Assembly (NCBI RefSeq): GCF_003597395.2
Contig: NC_133773.1
Coordinates: forward strand, 124,637,399-124,701,398
Source: Chelonoidis abingdonii
Taxonomy: Eukaryota > Chordata > Testudines > Testudinidae
Direction: 5' to 3'
Length of the DNA stretch: 64,000 nucleotides
Shown: positions 22,992 through 35,039 of the stretch, piece after piece
Layout: every line of letters begins with the position of its first letter
Numbering within the stretch: the stretch's first letter is position 1
The notes under the pieces: model-generated
Told to the model about the DNA's origin: nothing
Database searches by the model: none
What the model saw: the letters and a program-made list of their open reading frames with translations, nothing else
Translations under genes and position numbers: made by a program

Positions 22992-23171
22992 TATCTCACA
23001 GAACTGGAAGGGATGCTGAAAGGTCATTGAGTCTAGCTCCCTGCCTTTACTAACAGGACCAAGTACAAATTTTTGCCCCAGATTCCTAGGTGGCCCCCCT
23101 CTTCAGTTATTGAACTCACAACTCTGGGTTTAGCAGGCCAATGCTCAAACCATTGAGCTATTTCCCCCCAA
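22992..23171 (-). mobile_element. tRNA-derived SINE
   Basis: On the minus strand the right end reads like a tRNA head: AATAGCTCAATGGTTTGAGCA (A-box region, 20 of these bases at 23139-23160) and then GTTGTGAGTTCAAT (B-box region near 23110). The body continues to a 3' end, CCTTCCAGTTCTGTGAGATA, similar in style to CR1-type tails, as in cryptodiran turtle SINEs. The A box would drive RNA polymerase III. No target-site duplication was resolved. Confidence 0.72.
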
Positions 23172-25344
23172 GAGCTTCCTAAAAAGAATTTCATTATATG
23201 GGATTTGGGCAAAGAAGAGACAATTTCTTATTTTTAAATTGAATTTAGTAGTTCATTGTGTCAGAGTCCACACACACAGTGCCCGATAGTCACTTTTTCA
23301 TCTGTAAGACATGAAAAGAACAGGAAGGGAAGAACAAGAGAGGATTAAAGAAGAGAAAATTGAAATAGAAAAAGGAGAAAGTGTGAGAGGAAAACGAAAT
23401 AGAAAGAGAAGGACCCACACATCATTGTGAGATGTGGATTTACAATGAGAGGTGAGCAGAAAAGAGTGTTTATGGCATATTATGTTATCTCCCAGGAATG
23501 GGAAACAAGTTGCCTCTCCTAGACTGGCCTTATTGAAGGCTCACTTCTGACATCTACAATCATATTGAGCAGTTCCCACTTGCATGAGTAGCCCTCTGGG
23601 ACTACACTTGTGAATACATACTGCTTAACATAAGGGTGGCACAACTGAGCTTTCTAATTTAACTTCTCCAGGGAGCGTATGCAGAGTGCAGCTCTGCCTC
23701 TTACAATGATTAAATAGCACATTGCCTGCTTAGGCTTCAGAGATGTCACAATGTGCAAAATCTATTTTCTCTCTCTGCCACCTTTTGGGAAGTACAGTAC
23801 TCCACCCCATCCCTTTGCTTTCCCTGTGGGTTATAGATCCAATGTGAGCAAAAACATCTCGTTAACTAGTAGGCCAGCCACAGCAAGAACAGTCTGGAGC
23901 AGAAAGAAAAATGAAAATATAACAGGAAATTGTGTCTTAATTTTGCTCATCATTTAGGTTGGAGTGCCCTAAAGGATGATCTGTTGTTTCACTTGTACTT
24001 TCTTTTCATTTTTAAATCAACTCTTGGCATATGCAAGGTAGAGTTAAATTCTTATGATTATGATGTGAATATTACCATTTGGCTTTATCCGGACAGAGAC
24101 TATTTGCCATATGAGCAGCGCTATCTTACTCTGAAGTTGTTTTAGACAGAGGGTCTGCTGAACAGCCAAAGTAATCAGCATGCCATCTCGTGAGAAATTC
24201 ATCTCACTAAAATAAGAACTTGGTAGCTCTTATCCCTCAGGTAAGAAATGCTGTCGTTTTCTTTGATTTCCATATATCACTTTCTTCTCATGTGAGGCAG
24301 TAACAAATCCCTGTCCACATCATTTGTTTAATCTCACGAAATTCACATATTAGTGCCTGCTGCTCTGATTCCGGTTAACTCTTCAGGCATTCCTCAACAA
24401 GATCATTGTTTTAACTTTTTAAGTGGTCTTCCCTTTTCATCTGTCCCATATTTAAAGTCTACGCAACATTTTTTCGTATTTATGAATTTTCCCCAATTTT
24501 TGAAGTTCTCAGGTTTTTTTTTCTTTAGGGTTAGCTTTTGACACAAAAATTAAGTAGTACCTTTCTCCAGCGGGGAGGTCCCACTGAAACCAATGGTATT
24601 ACTTGGGCACTATCATATCACTCAATGTGAGTAAGCATATCAGAATCTAGTTCTTATTTAGACAATGACAGTGGCTTCTCTGCACCTGAACGTTGGGTTT
24701 AAAGTTCATATTTCCAGCACTCCAACTTATGCTGAAGTTCACATTTTGTTTTCTGTATTTGTTTCATTATTACTGTCTCATATGCACTTTCTCTCATACA
24801 TATTGAAGACCATGTTTTAGTACAATTTTCACACTGCTGGTGCAACTCTCTTCCATAAAATATCCACACAAGTTGTTCTCACGATAAAAGTTCTTTTTAT
24901 GTGTTGCCTGGTCATGTTATAGATACAGCTTCTTGCATCATTTTCACTTTTCAAGGTTGCAACAAACACTGGGTACAAAGTTTTCTTTGGTTTTAATCAC
25001 TATTACTTCGAACTGTCCCTGCCCCATCCAGACCAATTTTGCTTAGAATTTTACGTGTGAGCAAATCCCAAACTAGATCACAACTGAGTTTTGCCTAATT
25101 CTACATTGAAAGCATGAGTTTCAAATGATTCTGCTGCAAAATGATAAATTGGTATCATTTGTATTATGGTAACACCTCCGGGCCCCAATCAGGATTATTT
25201 ATTAGCTCATATTCCATCCAAATTCACTTGCCTCCAAAAAAAATCTTCAAATCTAGCCCTTCCTTGGTCTCCTAAAATAGGGGCCACTGACATATCCATA
25301 TCACAAAACCCAGCACCACAGTTGGTGCTAATTAACAATCTAGT
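23172..25344. other. No recognised gene or repeat
   Basis: AT-rich sequence with purine-rich patches near 23310-23415. No domain-bearing frame. Confidence 0.4.
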
Positions 25345-25653
25345 TGACAGTCTCAGCAGAGAGACCAAGGGCTGAAACTGGTCTCTCTCAGAGTGGTCCT
25401 TCTAAGGCAGGGCTGAGGCATGTTCATGAGAGAGTGTACTGGCCGCTTCAGGCCAATGGGGGCTTCAGGAAGGGCGGCCAGCACATCCCTCAGCCCATGC
25501 TGTTTCCAGCAGCCCCCATTAGCCTGGAGCGGCAATCTGCTGCCAGTGGAAGCCGTGATCGGCCAAACCTGCGGACACGGCAGGTAAACAACCCGGCCCA
25601 ACCCACCAGGGGCTTTCCCTGAACAAGCAGCGGCCCAACTTTGAGAAGCGCTG
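25345..25653. mobile_element. GC-rich foldback MITE, right end clear
   Basis: The right end TTGAGAAGCGCTG resembles the complement of a hAT-type CAGTGTTTCTCAA terminus. Inside, GCTTCAGGCCAATGGGGGC (25445-25463) pairs with GCCCCCATTAGCCTGGAGC (25514-25532). The left end is not resolved. The overlapping 80-101 aa frames on both strands are chance frames. Confidence 0.5.
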
Positions 25654-25821
25654 GCCAATGCTTTTGTGCTTCTGAAGATGAACAGAAGACTTCAGTTTCC
25701 AGGGCTATCAATCCAGCATCTATCATGGGCAATTTTTTCTGACCCTGCAGGTTTCCAGAGGCCCCCTACATAATACACAATTTCAGTTTGGTGGTGGTCT
25801 TGGTTTTTTTCCTTTTTACTA

Positions 25822-27214
25822 AGGGCTTCGCTACACTTGCGAGTTACAGTGCATTAAAGGAGCCCCAGGTGCACTAGCTCACTACCTGTCCACACTTGCA
25901 AGGCACGTAGAGGGCTCTGACTCCACTGCTAGAGCGCCCCTGGAACTCCACCTCAGCGAGTCTGTAGCAGAGTGGATCTCTGCTCCGGCCCTGAAGGGGT
26001 TAAAACAGCCCAGGGAAGGAGCTGGGGCTGGGGCAAGCAGCCTGTTTAGCTGGGCTGATTGGGGGAAGTGGCTGCAGCTGGGGCCACACCCCAAACTGAG
26101 CCACAGGCCCTTATAAAAGGGCAGGGAAGCCAAGAGCCTGAGTTTCTCTCTGCATTCAGAGAGAGAACAGCCTGGCTGCTGAGACAAGGTACCTAGGGTG
26201 AAGCAGGGCTGGGGAAGGCAGCGGAGCCAGGGAGCTCCTGCCTGGAGAGCCCCAGGCTGTGGCCTAGCAGTAGGCTAGGGGGTACTGGGGTTGCAAGGTG
26301 CAACCCAGGGGCAGGCCAAGGCAGCAGGCCCAAACCCCTTTGCCGATGATGAGAGGCTAACACTGCAGTCTGCCCCAGGGCGTGGGGCTAGCTAATGACT
26401 GGGTAGTTGCCAAGACCCTGAGGCAAAGTGGGGATAGAGTGGGGGGAGTTCTCAAGGAGGGGAAACCCTGAAGGAAAAGGGGTTACTGCCAGGGGGGCAG
26501 CACCCCCATGTAAAAGGGGCTCCGGGGTCCAGGGAGGGACACGGGGCCAGAAGGCGGATCACCGGCCTGCAGAGGGTGCTCCAGCTGCAGTTTGAGCTAA
26601 TTCCCTAAAGCAATCAGCAGGAGGCGCCGCGGGGGTGAGTTCGCCCAGTTACAGAGTCGAATAACATTTGATGGACCCCCGCTGGAGCGCCCCAGTGTCA
26701 GTGTGAACGAAGTGTTGCATTACTGCGCTCTGATCAGCATCCGGAAATGTGCTATAAGTCAAGTGGCCACTCTTGTCATTGTTTTGGATATGCCCTTTGA
26801 AAGCTCCGTTTGACAGCTGGCATGCTCATCTGCTCCAAGACAAAGCAACCATTACTGTGGAATGCTGTGTGTGAGAGGGGGGAGTCTGCTGCTGTCTGAA
26901 CTTACAAGACAGCACAGTGACATGCTCTCAGCCCCCAAAACCCCACTCTCTCTCCCCCCACATACACACAACACACTCCTTGTCACACTCCACCCCACCC
27001 CACCCCCATTTGAAAAGCACGCTGCAGCAACTTGCATGCTGGGATAGCTACCACATTGCACTGCTCTCTGTGGCCATTGCAAGTGCTGCTAATGTGGCCG
27101 CTCAAGTGCGCTGGCAGCTGTCAGTGTGGACAGACTGCAGTGCTTTCCCTACTGTATGCTACAAAGGCTGGTTTAACTCAAAACGCTCTACATCTGCAAG
27201 TGTAGCCATGCCCT
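25822..27214. mobile_element. TIR element (MITE) carrying a solo LTR
   Basis: Left end AGGGCTTCGCTACACTTGC and right end GCAAGTGTAGCCATGCCCT are inverted repeats, with mismatches only near the outer end. TA precedes the left end (25820-25821); the right flank is AA. Without the 691-bp LTR at 25963-26653 the element is about 700 bp, with no coding capacity. The interior has an ACAC- and CCCAC-rich patch at 26940-27010. Its TIRs resemble those of 5131-7868. Confidence 0.75.
25963..26653 (+). mobile_element. Solo LTR-like element, family B
   Basis: Begins TGTAGCAGAGTGG, ends CCCAGTTACA, flanked by a perfect GAGTC (25958-25962 and 26654-26658). A TATA box (CCTTATAAAAGGG near 26110) follows a GC-rich upstream block, as in an LTR promoter reading right. 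The copy at 36097-36744 is a related inverted version, sharing GGGGTTAAA and GGGGGAAG..GCTGCAG blocks, but lacks the first 30 bp or so. No coding content. Confidence 0.78.
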
Positions 27215-27216
27215 AA

Positions 27217-27553
27217 GTGTGAAGTTTTATAACAGAATTGAAATAGCTAGCAGATTCCAAGTTGTAAGTATGTATTTATGGAGTAGGCTAAAGACAGAAA
27301 AAGATTGTGGTCATTATGCTACCCACTAACAAGGCTGATTCTGCTGTTACTTTTATTATTAAAAAGTAAAAACACACATCTGCAGCCTGATGATTTTCCT
27401 ATTAGATTGGCTTACACAATAACTCAGCTGGACTGAAAATATGAAGGCTCTCTGAGGCATTCTGTTTCCTTTACTTGGCAATGCAAAATAGCTGCTTTTA
27501 TAGCTATAGGCAAGAACTGTATGTGTGCATGTTACACTCAATGTCACAATGTC
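27217..27553. other. No recognised gene or repeat
   Basis: Short spacer between the TIR element and a PLE insertion; nothing supported. Confidence 0.4.
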
Positions 27554-27616
27554 CACAACAGCCACAAAAACAACAAGGAGTCTGGTGGCACCTTAATGAC
27601 TAACAGATTTATTTGG

Positions 27617-27657
27617 ACATAAGCTTTCATGTGTAAAAAACCCACTTCTTCAGATGC
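27617..27657 (-). ncRNA. Hammerhead ribozyme-like motif, left arm
   Basis: On the minus strand: GCAT, CTGAAGA, a weakened stem II (GTGGG against CACAT), GAAA, AGCT, T, ATGT. GCAT and ATGT can still form stem I with one wobble pair. Likely weak or inactive because stem II is damaged. Confidence 0.5.
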
Positions 27658-27748
27658 TTTGTCAAGTGAGACCTTAAAAACCTCTGAGGATAGAGACTCC
27701 ACCACCTCCCTAGGTAACCCATTCCAGTGCTTCATCACCCTCCTAGAT

Positions 27749-27789
27749 GCATCTGAAGAAGTGGGCTTTTTACCTACAAAAGCTTATGC
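27749..27789 (+). ncRNA. Hammerhead ribozyme-like motif, right arm
   Basis: GCAT, CTGAAGA, stem II GTGGG/CCTAC, then AAAA where GAAA is expected, AGCT, T, ATGC. Stem I (GCAT with ATGC) is intact. The GAAA to AAAA change and the CCTAC change fit CpG decay of CCCACGAAA. Loss of that G should abolish cleavage. Confidence 0.5.
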
Positions 27790-28039
27790 CCAAATAAATC
27801 TGTTAGTCTTTAAGGTGCCACCGGACTCCTTGTTGTTTTTGCGGATACAGACTAACACAGCTACCCGGTGATACTTCACAACAGCCAGACATTCCAACAC
27901 CTGGATGAATCCTTTCCAATTAAATTATGTGTTCACTGCTCCTCTCCAGTTCCTTATTACTGTTATTCATTTATACAGGGTTTAACATATGCTAGTTTGT
28001 TGGCAATACAAATAAAAAGTTCCTGCACCTAGAAATTTA

Positions 28040-28400
28040 CAATCTAATTGAAGTGAGCCAGGAGTCTGGCTGGTAGGTCTTGCCCACATGCTCAGGGTCT
28101 AACTAATTGCCATATTTGTGGTTGGGAAGGAATTTCCCCCTGGATCAGATTGGCAGAGACCCTGGTGATTTTTCACTTTCCGCTGCAGCATGGGGTATGG
28201 GTCACTTCCAGGTTTAAGTAGTGTAAATGGTGAATTTTCTGTAACTTGAAGTCTTTAAACCATGATTTGAGGACTTCAGTAACTCAGCCAGAGATTAGGA
28301 GTCTGTTACAGGAGTGGGTGGGTGAGGTTCTGTAGCCTGCAATGTGCAGGAGGTCAGACTTGTTGATCAAGAATGGTCCCTTCTGACATTAAAGACTATG
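28040..28400 (+). mobile_element. CR1-like 3' end
   Basis: Sense CR1 3' region: GGTTGGGAAGGAATTTCCCC, then CTTTAAACCATGATTTGAGG, then GCAGGAGGTCAGAC and a tail of ACTATGAGTCT near 28395. The same blocks recur at 54650-55075. No coding part remains. Confidence 0.75.
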
Positions 28401-29450
28401 AGTCTAAATAAATAGGGCTCCAGTTCTGCAATAAGGTCTGCACGGACAGATCCCTGTGCTTGTGGTGGAGTCCTACTGAATTCAATGTGTCTCAATGCAG
28501 TGTTCATTGCTGGATATGGGTGTAGAGCTGGAATATTAAGATTACCTGGTTACTTACATATGTAGGCTGATTTATTAGAGTGGGTCTGGCTCACTACTGC
28601 ATTACTCTAGTTTTCAACCCATGTAACTTCATGGCCCCCAGTAGCATTGACCGGGTGGAAAGCCAGAGTGATACTGTATGAATCAGGTCCTGAAAATGTA
28701 CCTCTAGATCAGTGTAAATTGACAATATGGATTTAAAAGAATGCATCAGGGAGACCAAATGCTCCATTCAAAAGAGATTACCTTATAGCTGCACATCAAC
28801 TTCCTCTCAACTTATATTTGAGCAGTCTACTTGCTTTGAAGGAAGATGGATATATGGACAGGGAAATGAGAGAGAAGAAACTGCATATGGCCATGACTAT
28901 CATCTAATCTACTACAGGTCCAACTGAGAAAAGAAACAGGCCATGTGATAAATATTCTAATTAATCCTGCGGGAAGGAATCTTCTGCATTAACTCCTCAC
29001 TCAGTCCACCTCCCCGCTGTGGGTTCTTTCACATGACCATTGAGGCAGGAAATCATGGGAAAGGAAGATTGTTTGGCAACAAATATCTATGGGTGGTGGG
29101 AATAGAGCTAATATGGCGCTGGAGCAGGTCAGATCTGATAAGCAAGCCACGGTTTGTGGGAATAGTGGTAAGAACAGGGAGTCAATTGGGTTAATCTGCA
29201 TCCTGAGATCCTGAATAGCTTGAGTAAGGCACAGATGAGAATCAAGGCTTTTAGGTGCTTTCCCAAATCGAACCCCAAATACTCATGAAGTTCACTCGTC
29301 CCTTAATTCTAAGAGGAGTTTCAAGATGTTTCTATTTTCCTCCATCTGCTCTTGTTTCCCAGGGAATTTGTTTTACTGAAAGAAAATGTTGGTCTTTTTG
29401 CTTTCTACAAGTACCATAAAAAGCATCACTATGGAAACGAGAAGCTCAGC
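28401..29450. other. No recognised gene or repeat
   Basis: AT-rich sequence; the 66-72 aa frames have no recognisable domain. The minus frame at 29429 overlaps the PLE tail. Confidence 0.4.
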
Positions 29451-29552
29451 ATTTTAACATTAAGTATCAGAGGGGTAGCCATGTTAGTCTGGATCTGTAA
29501 AAGCAGCAGAGAATCCTGTGGCACCTTATAGACTAACAGACGTTTTGGTGTT

Positions 29553-29600
29553 AGCATGATGTTTCGTTGCGTGTGAATACGCCACTTTGTCAGATTGCAA
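29553..29600 (-). ncRNA. Decayed hammerhead ribozyme-like motif
   Basis: Minus strand: TGCAAT, CTGACAA (expected CTGACGA, a CpG change), an enlarged stem II (GTGGCG..CACGC), GAAA, then CATC and ATGC. The AGCU stem III element has become ACAU. Probably inactive. Confidence 0.45.
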
Positions 29601-29994
29601 TGATAGATGGAATTGGTGCCAGGGCAGGTGTATATACTGTCTAGCAAGCAAGAGCTAGAAAATGATAATCGAGATTAGTTCGATCACGCGCCCCTCCGAG
29701 GTATTGAGCCCTGTTCAGCTAGGCTGCAGGTGTGAAACGCATGAGAGGAGAAACTGGTTCTTGTATTGGCAAGCCATTTCACTAGTCTTTGTTTCAGTCC
29801 TGAGTCTGATGGTGTCATAATTTGCAGAATGATGTACCCTAAAGCTTCGGCTCAGTTTCTGCTTTGAAGTCTGCAGTCTCTGAAGTTTTTTTGCTGTCAG
29901 GGGATGGCCACCTTCAAAAAGGTCTGCTATAGGTCGTGGCCTAGGAGGCCTTGAAGTGCTCTCCTACCAGGTTTTGTATTTTGCCGAATTCCTA

Positions 29995-30712
29995 CTGTCT
30001 TGATTTGTGTCCCATTTTATCCTTTTTCCCGGTGACGAGAAACCGCCTCCAGTTTTTGGCCAATGTACATGATCAGAGGTGTGCATTGGCTCGCAGGCAT
30101 ATGATGGGCGCCTATATTATATTGGGGTGGAATGTGCTCAGATGTGACTATATGAAACCAGGAGTGCATGGTTGGCTGACCTGGTTAGGTCTGTGATGTA
30201 GGAGCATGTTGCCGCTGGTAGAATATGGGGCAGAGTTGGCTCAGGGTTGTGGTGCAAATGGCCAATTGCGGTATCCATGAGCGTAGAGTTTACTATGGTG
30301 CGTGTGCAGTTAAACTGGTAGAGGATATGTGTTCAGGTTGGCAGGTTGTCTATGGGCGAGGACTGGCCTGCCACCCAAGGCCTGTGAAGTGTGGGGTCAT
30401 GTCCAGGATTGGGTCCTGTGAGATCACCTGACGAATGCGTGGGGAGGAGAGTTATATTTTAGCTGGGGCTGTATGTGAATGGCCAGGTGGAGTACCTGTT
30501 GGCTCGCTTCTTTGTGTTTGTCTTGCCAGTAAGGCTTCTGCGTGTACCACGTTCTGTGCTCTGTGTCTGCTTTCCTTATTTTCCTCGTTCTGCTTGGGTA
30601 ATAATGTAGTTTTGAGAATGCTTGGTGGAGATTTTGTAGGTGTTGGTCTCTGTCTGAGGGGTTAGAGCAGATGAGGTTGTACCTCAGTGCTTGGCTGTAG
30701 ACAATGGATCTA
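29995..30712 (-). pseudogene. PLE reverse transcriptase end and GIY-YIG remnant
   Basis: The minus frame at 30424-30756 becomes PLE-like exactly at the insertion edge: residues upstream are host flank, then SIVYSQALRYNLICSNPSD and RDQHLQNLHQAFSKL, the thumb region after the reverse transcriptase. A second block with the GIY-YIG endonuclease lies near 29990-30110 in broken frames, recognisable from the antisense of the YIGQT-type segment (GGCCAATGTACAT near 30058). Several small insertions and deletions disrupt the frames, so this is a fossil. In an active element the nuclease nicks the target and the reverse transcriptase copies element RNA. Confidence 0.75.
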
Positions 30713-30724
30713 ATTTTAACATTA

Positions 30725-32039
30725 GAACTTAAGGAAAAACCATGATCAACATGCAAGTATAATCAAGCCTATTCAGATTTATTTGTATCACATTTATTTT
30801 TTTCCACTTACTGCTGATTCTGATTAACTGTGTTTTTCTTCTGTACCATTGCTATTTTTCAAAGTTGGCCCTTTTGCAACATAATGCATCAAAATGACAT
30901 GTAGGTTTTTTTCCTATGTGACAGAAATGATGTGTTTATCTACTTGCATGAAAATTACCTTACCCAAGAGCTACTTGTGGAGATAAACACATAGAGATAT
31001 GGTCAAGATTTTCAAAAGTGATTAGTGATTTTATTGCCTTAATTTTGGGGTGCCCAGTTTGAGAGACTTAAAGGGACCTAATTTTCAGAGGATTAGTGCT
31101 CAGTGCATTCTGAAAAGCATACTCCTTTAGGCATCTCAAGGTTCTCAGCGCTGACTGTGAGCTCAATGCACTCCCCTCCTGCAGCTAATATCAAAAGAGG
31201 GAGAGCACAGATCCATTCCACTAGCTTGACCAGACAGCACTTGCTCTGGGAACAACCTGGCCCCAGCTTCCCCTCTACATACACAGAGCAACATTAGAGG
31301 ATGTTCTCTAAAAGAGCCCTGCCTCCTCAACTTTTCCAGAAACCCTCTACAACTGGCATGACTGATCTGCTGAGACCAGAGGTAGAAAGCTTTCAGCACC
31401 TCTGCTTCCTCACATGAGGAGCCCTAAACACTTTAGATCTTTTCAACTGGATATCAGTATCTGCCTCTGTCACCAAACCACTCTGCCTAGCCTCGCAGTT
31501 TCCAGGCTTCCATGCCTCTTTCGTGCCTATAGCTTCACCCCATTCCTCACCCTTGTATCCCCCTCTCCAGTTTCTCAGTTGATCTCCTCACTGTCACCAT
31601 TGTCCAGCTTTTCCTGCTCCCTCCTCTGTGTTGAGTCCCACCTCTTCATTCACAGTAACAGAATTCTCAAGACAGGGACCATATTCACCATTACTCTGCG
31701 CCTCATGTGGTCAATACATTTTCCACCAGCTCTCAAGTGCGCTCCTGAAGACCATGCCTCTCCCAGTCAACAAAATACCAGAGTTTGCCACAATTATGTT
31801 TAGAGTCCAGAATCTCATGAACCATGTGGCCCTCAACCATTGCAAAATGGAGACTGAATATATGTTAAATAATAACATTGATGTAAGCCCTCAGGCCAGA
31901 ATCTCAGGAGGGGAAAGAACTAGCTACTCCCCTTCTTGGTGAAAAGGCAAAAGTGCTGTTACAGGGAGCTTCATTTGCTTAGACTGCTATTACAACCAGG
32001 ACATGGGTGGTCTGACCTTATAGTCAGATCAGGAGTCAG
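30725..32039. other. No recognised gene or repeat
   Basis: The 129-aa plus frame at 31414 is Ser/Pro/Leu-rich with no domain, and the 104-aa frame overlapping it is equally unsupported. No splice-like exon evidence. Confidence 0.45.
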
Positions 32040-32700
32040 GCTGGATCAGATACCAGGAGATCAGAGTCTGTGACATGCCTGAGGGTAGATCAAGAGTCAG
32101 GATGCAGGCATGGTCAGGTTACCAGGAGATCAGAGTCAAATCAGGAGCAGGTGGTGGAAGGGAAGCAGTCCAAAGCCAGAGAAACCCAGCTGCATGGACA
32201 ACTTCCTGATCCTCTGCTAGGCTTAGGAGCTTAGAAGCAGGGAACCAGTCAGGACCCCCAGTGCCCCACCAATCATATGCCAGGACTGGAATCCTTTGTC
32301 AGAGCTGAGCTTCTAATTCTGACAATTGTTAACAGGTCACTGGGTTGTAGATTGCAACTTACTGTCTTCTAACAGCCCTTTGGATCCTGGAGATGGGAGT
32401 CTGAGACAGACCAATGACAAACGGGAGTCAAATGTGAAGAGGCAGGCAGAGTCAGGTTACCAAGAGATCAGAGTCAGACAGTAGAAGCAGGTAGTTTAAG
32501 GAAAACAGTCCTAATCTGGTGAGACCCAGGTGCATGGACAACTTCCTGTTCCTAGCCTTGGCTTAAATAGAAGCAGGCAACCAGTCAGAATCCCCAGTGT
32601 TCTGTCAATCAAATGCTAGGACTAGAGTCCTCTGTCAGAGCTGAGCTTCTAGTTCTAGTAATGAACAGGTTCCTGGGTGGCAGGTCACTGTGCAGATTGG
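32040..32700. repeat. Tandem duplication, about 338-bp period
   Basis: The block from TCAGGTTACCAGGAGATCAG (32114) recurs from TCAGGTTACCAAGAGATCAG (32452). Both copies then carry GCATGGACAACTTCCTG, AACCAGTCAG, and CTCTGTCAGAGCTGAGCTTC-like text. A shorter version (GATCAGATACCAGGAGATCAG, 32049) precedes the first by about 71 bp. It may be part of an LTR upstream region, given the LTR to its right. Confidence 0.75.
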
Positions 32701-32889
32701 GGTCCCTGACTGCTGCCTACCCACAATTCCTCTAGTAAAACTTGGAGGTAACCCTAACAAAACATAATGGGGGAGGAGGTTGGTGGCCTCCCAGAGAAAC
32801 TCAGGGTGGGAATGGAACTCTTACCTGGTGGTAAAACACATTTTTAAGCTATTAGGCCTCTGCTCAGAGTCCTGAGTGCTTTTGACTCC

Positions 32890-33485
32890 TCTCCCCTGAG
32901 GACTTCATTGTGAGAGATGAAGCAGAGGGCAGCAGTTGAGCTGAGTAGACACTGGTGAGGTCCCATTTACCCAGCATCTTAATAAAGCTGAATCATTAAG
33001 CTGTGGTAGTTGGTGGCACCTCCAGGCAGGACCAGGAAAGCAGTTCCCTTGAGACTGGAGATAGACTGTTTGGACTACTGCTACTTGCTGATGCAAACTA
33101 TGAGTGGGATTTGGTGGATGCGTGAGGTAGTGCAGTGAAGGGACATTCTCACCAATTGGTGAGAAGGAAGTTAGATGGACTACTGCCAAAGTTATTGGAA
33201 AGAGTGGTTTTTGCACTTTATTTTCATTACATTCTCTTGCTGTGCTTTTCCAAGTTTATGAGAGTGTTCCCTTTCCCCAATAAAGATTCTCTTGTTTGTA
33301 CACAGTCCCAGAGTGCTCACAAGTGGAAAGTTCTGCCTGTTAAGGGTGCCCAGAGAGACTGTGTATAGTTTTTCCAAGTTTCTGGCTGTGAACTCAAGCT
33401 AGTTCCTTTATTTATAAAGAGGACCTCTAGATGTATTGAACCCAGCCCTCACTGATGTTGTTAACCACCCATCAGAAGGGTTACA
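32890..33485 (+). mobile_element. LTR-like element, family C
   Basis: AATAAA at 33279-33284 is followed by TACACAGTCCCAGAGTGCTC and, at the right end, TGAACCCAGCCCTC and AGAAGGGTTACA (to 33485). The same order occurs on the minus strand at 18111-18470. This is the layout of R and U5. The left boundary is not fixed and no duplication was found. The 77-aa and 103-aa frames inside are chance. Confidence 0.55.
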
Positions 33486-35035
33486 CCAATAACAGCCTAT
33501 GTCACCACCATACAACAATTTAGGACAGAAAGGGAACATTACAGTCTTTTTTTAAAGTGAATTGCAAGTAGCATAAGATTAAGGAAATAATTTCAAAATA
33601 GTAAATAAACAGCCTATAAATTATCCACTGAAAAATATAAATGAACAGAAGTTCTTCATTGCTTTTAGGTAGCACGATATGATATAAGGTTTCTAACTCT
33701 TTAAAATATGTGTTCTTCTTTGATTTATATATAATACATACTTCCTGAAGACAGATGACCATACTAGTAGCAATATACTGCTACGTAAAACATTACTCAA
33801 AAACATCATTTGTTGTTTAGAATAATAGACTCAGAGCAGCAATGGTAAAAAGGAACCTAGGTTTCAATAAATTATTTAGATTAAAGAATGCATGCTTGAG
33901 GGCGACCGAATGATTTTGTTTTCTTTTAAATCTAATTTTCATCAGTGACTGGAGGTTAAGTTAAAAGAGAGTCCTTTACTACAGCCCTGTGAAGTGGCTG
34001 AACCGAAGAAGTTTGCTTCCATGCTGATAAGATTTATAATGTAATTCAGTAAATGGCACTGATTCTACACACCTAATAAGGAATCCCCAAACGAAAGGAA
34101 GAGTGTGTATCAGGATAGCAGATTTCTGACTCCCACAATGAGATTATGGTCTCTGTACTGAGACAGCTAGTTATTCAGAGGGAAGTAAAATGGAGATTGA
34201 TAATTTGTTCTGTTTCAGACTGATACTGTTGAAACAGAAAGGGTCATGATGGTAGCAATTTAGTGAGTGTCAAGTCCTGACCTCCCTACATTAGGAAGAG
34301 CTAGAGTGCACAGTGGAATGCTGTCTTATCGGAAGCACATGAAGATATACAAACAAAAAGCAACTAATAATGCATTAAAGCAATTCATGATTAAAATCCA
34401 TCAAATGAGACGTGAAAATGACTCCAAGTGCATTTCAAATATTGGAAAGAAAATTGTGTTAGCACTGGGAAATAAATAATGACTTCAGTGTTTATAAAAG
34501 GTAAGGATTGGAAACGGATGCCTTCTTTAGCTCTCTTGTTTCTTTGGGTCTCATTATAATAATGATAATTAATGGAATCACTGCTGTTTTGAAAATCTAG
34601 CTATTTATTTCTGTAGACTGCTTTACAGGGAAACTAACATGAGAAATCATGTGACGAACATGTAACAGTTTCTTAATTTACTGTTGCTATGTTGCCAGTT
34701 CATTCTATTTCTACCAGCCATAATAAAACTGGAGTAAAATCCAGATGGTTAGCATCTATTTTAAAAATCATTCAGTGGGCTCTCTGCTTTTCCTTGATAT
34801 GTGAGTTAACATCAGTTAGAGTTATGCATGTGTATCAAGAAGAGAAGATAGAATCTTGAGCCCAGGTGTTCCAAATTACCTAGCTGCACTGACAGCCCCT
34901 CTGTTCTTTGGACTTGCTCCATCTTTTTTCAGCTGCCAGCAGCTCACAGGAGCTGTTCTGGCAGCCAGGAATCTGCTTCAAATATGCACCTCCATTCCCA
35001 GACAAGCCACCCATACAGAGTAAAAGAGAAGAATA
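33486..35035. other. No recognised gene or repeat
   Basis: AT-rich sequence; nothing supported. A minus frame of 80 aa at 33520 is hydrophobic and AT-driven. Confidence 0.45.
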
Positions 35036-35039
35036 TGTT

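Larger units (their letters stand above)
27565..27876. mobile_element. Palindromic Penelope-like insertion enclosing CR1
   Basis: Flanked by a perfect 11-bp duplication CACAACAGCCA (27554-27564 and 27877-27887), so everything between entered as one unit or was built at one site. Left arm, 27565-27657, is the PLE end on the minus strand. Middle, about 27665-27745, is an antisense CR1 3' fragment (ACCTTAAAAACCTCTGAGG then CCAGTGCTTCATCACC). Right arm, 27749-27876, is the PLE end on the plus strand, reaching the true terminus. The left arm stops at CAAAAACAACAAGG, short of it. Confidence 0.78.
29463..30712 (-). mobile_element. Penelope-like element, lineage A, 1.25 kb
   Basis: A 5'-truncated PLE inserted on the minus strand, flanked by a perfect 12-bp duplication ATTTTAACATTA (29451-29462 and 30713-30724). 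The 3' terminus is at left (AGTATCAGAGGGGTAGCC), followed by a decayed hammerhead core, the GIY-YIG region, and the end of the reverse transcriptase at right. It is the longest PLE copy in the window and gives the order of parts used to interpret the short ends elsewhere. Confidence 0.85.

Noticed and set aside
31414..31803. 129-aa Ser/Pro-rich frame as an exon
   Set aside because: No recognisable domain and overlapping frames equally open; no splice-site or homology support from sequence alone.
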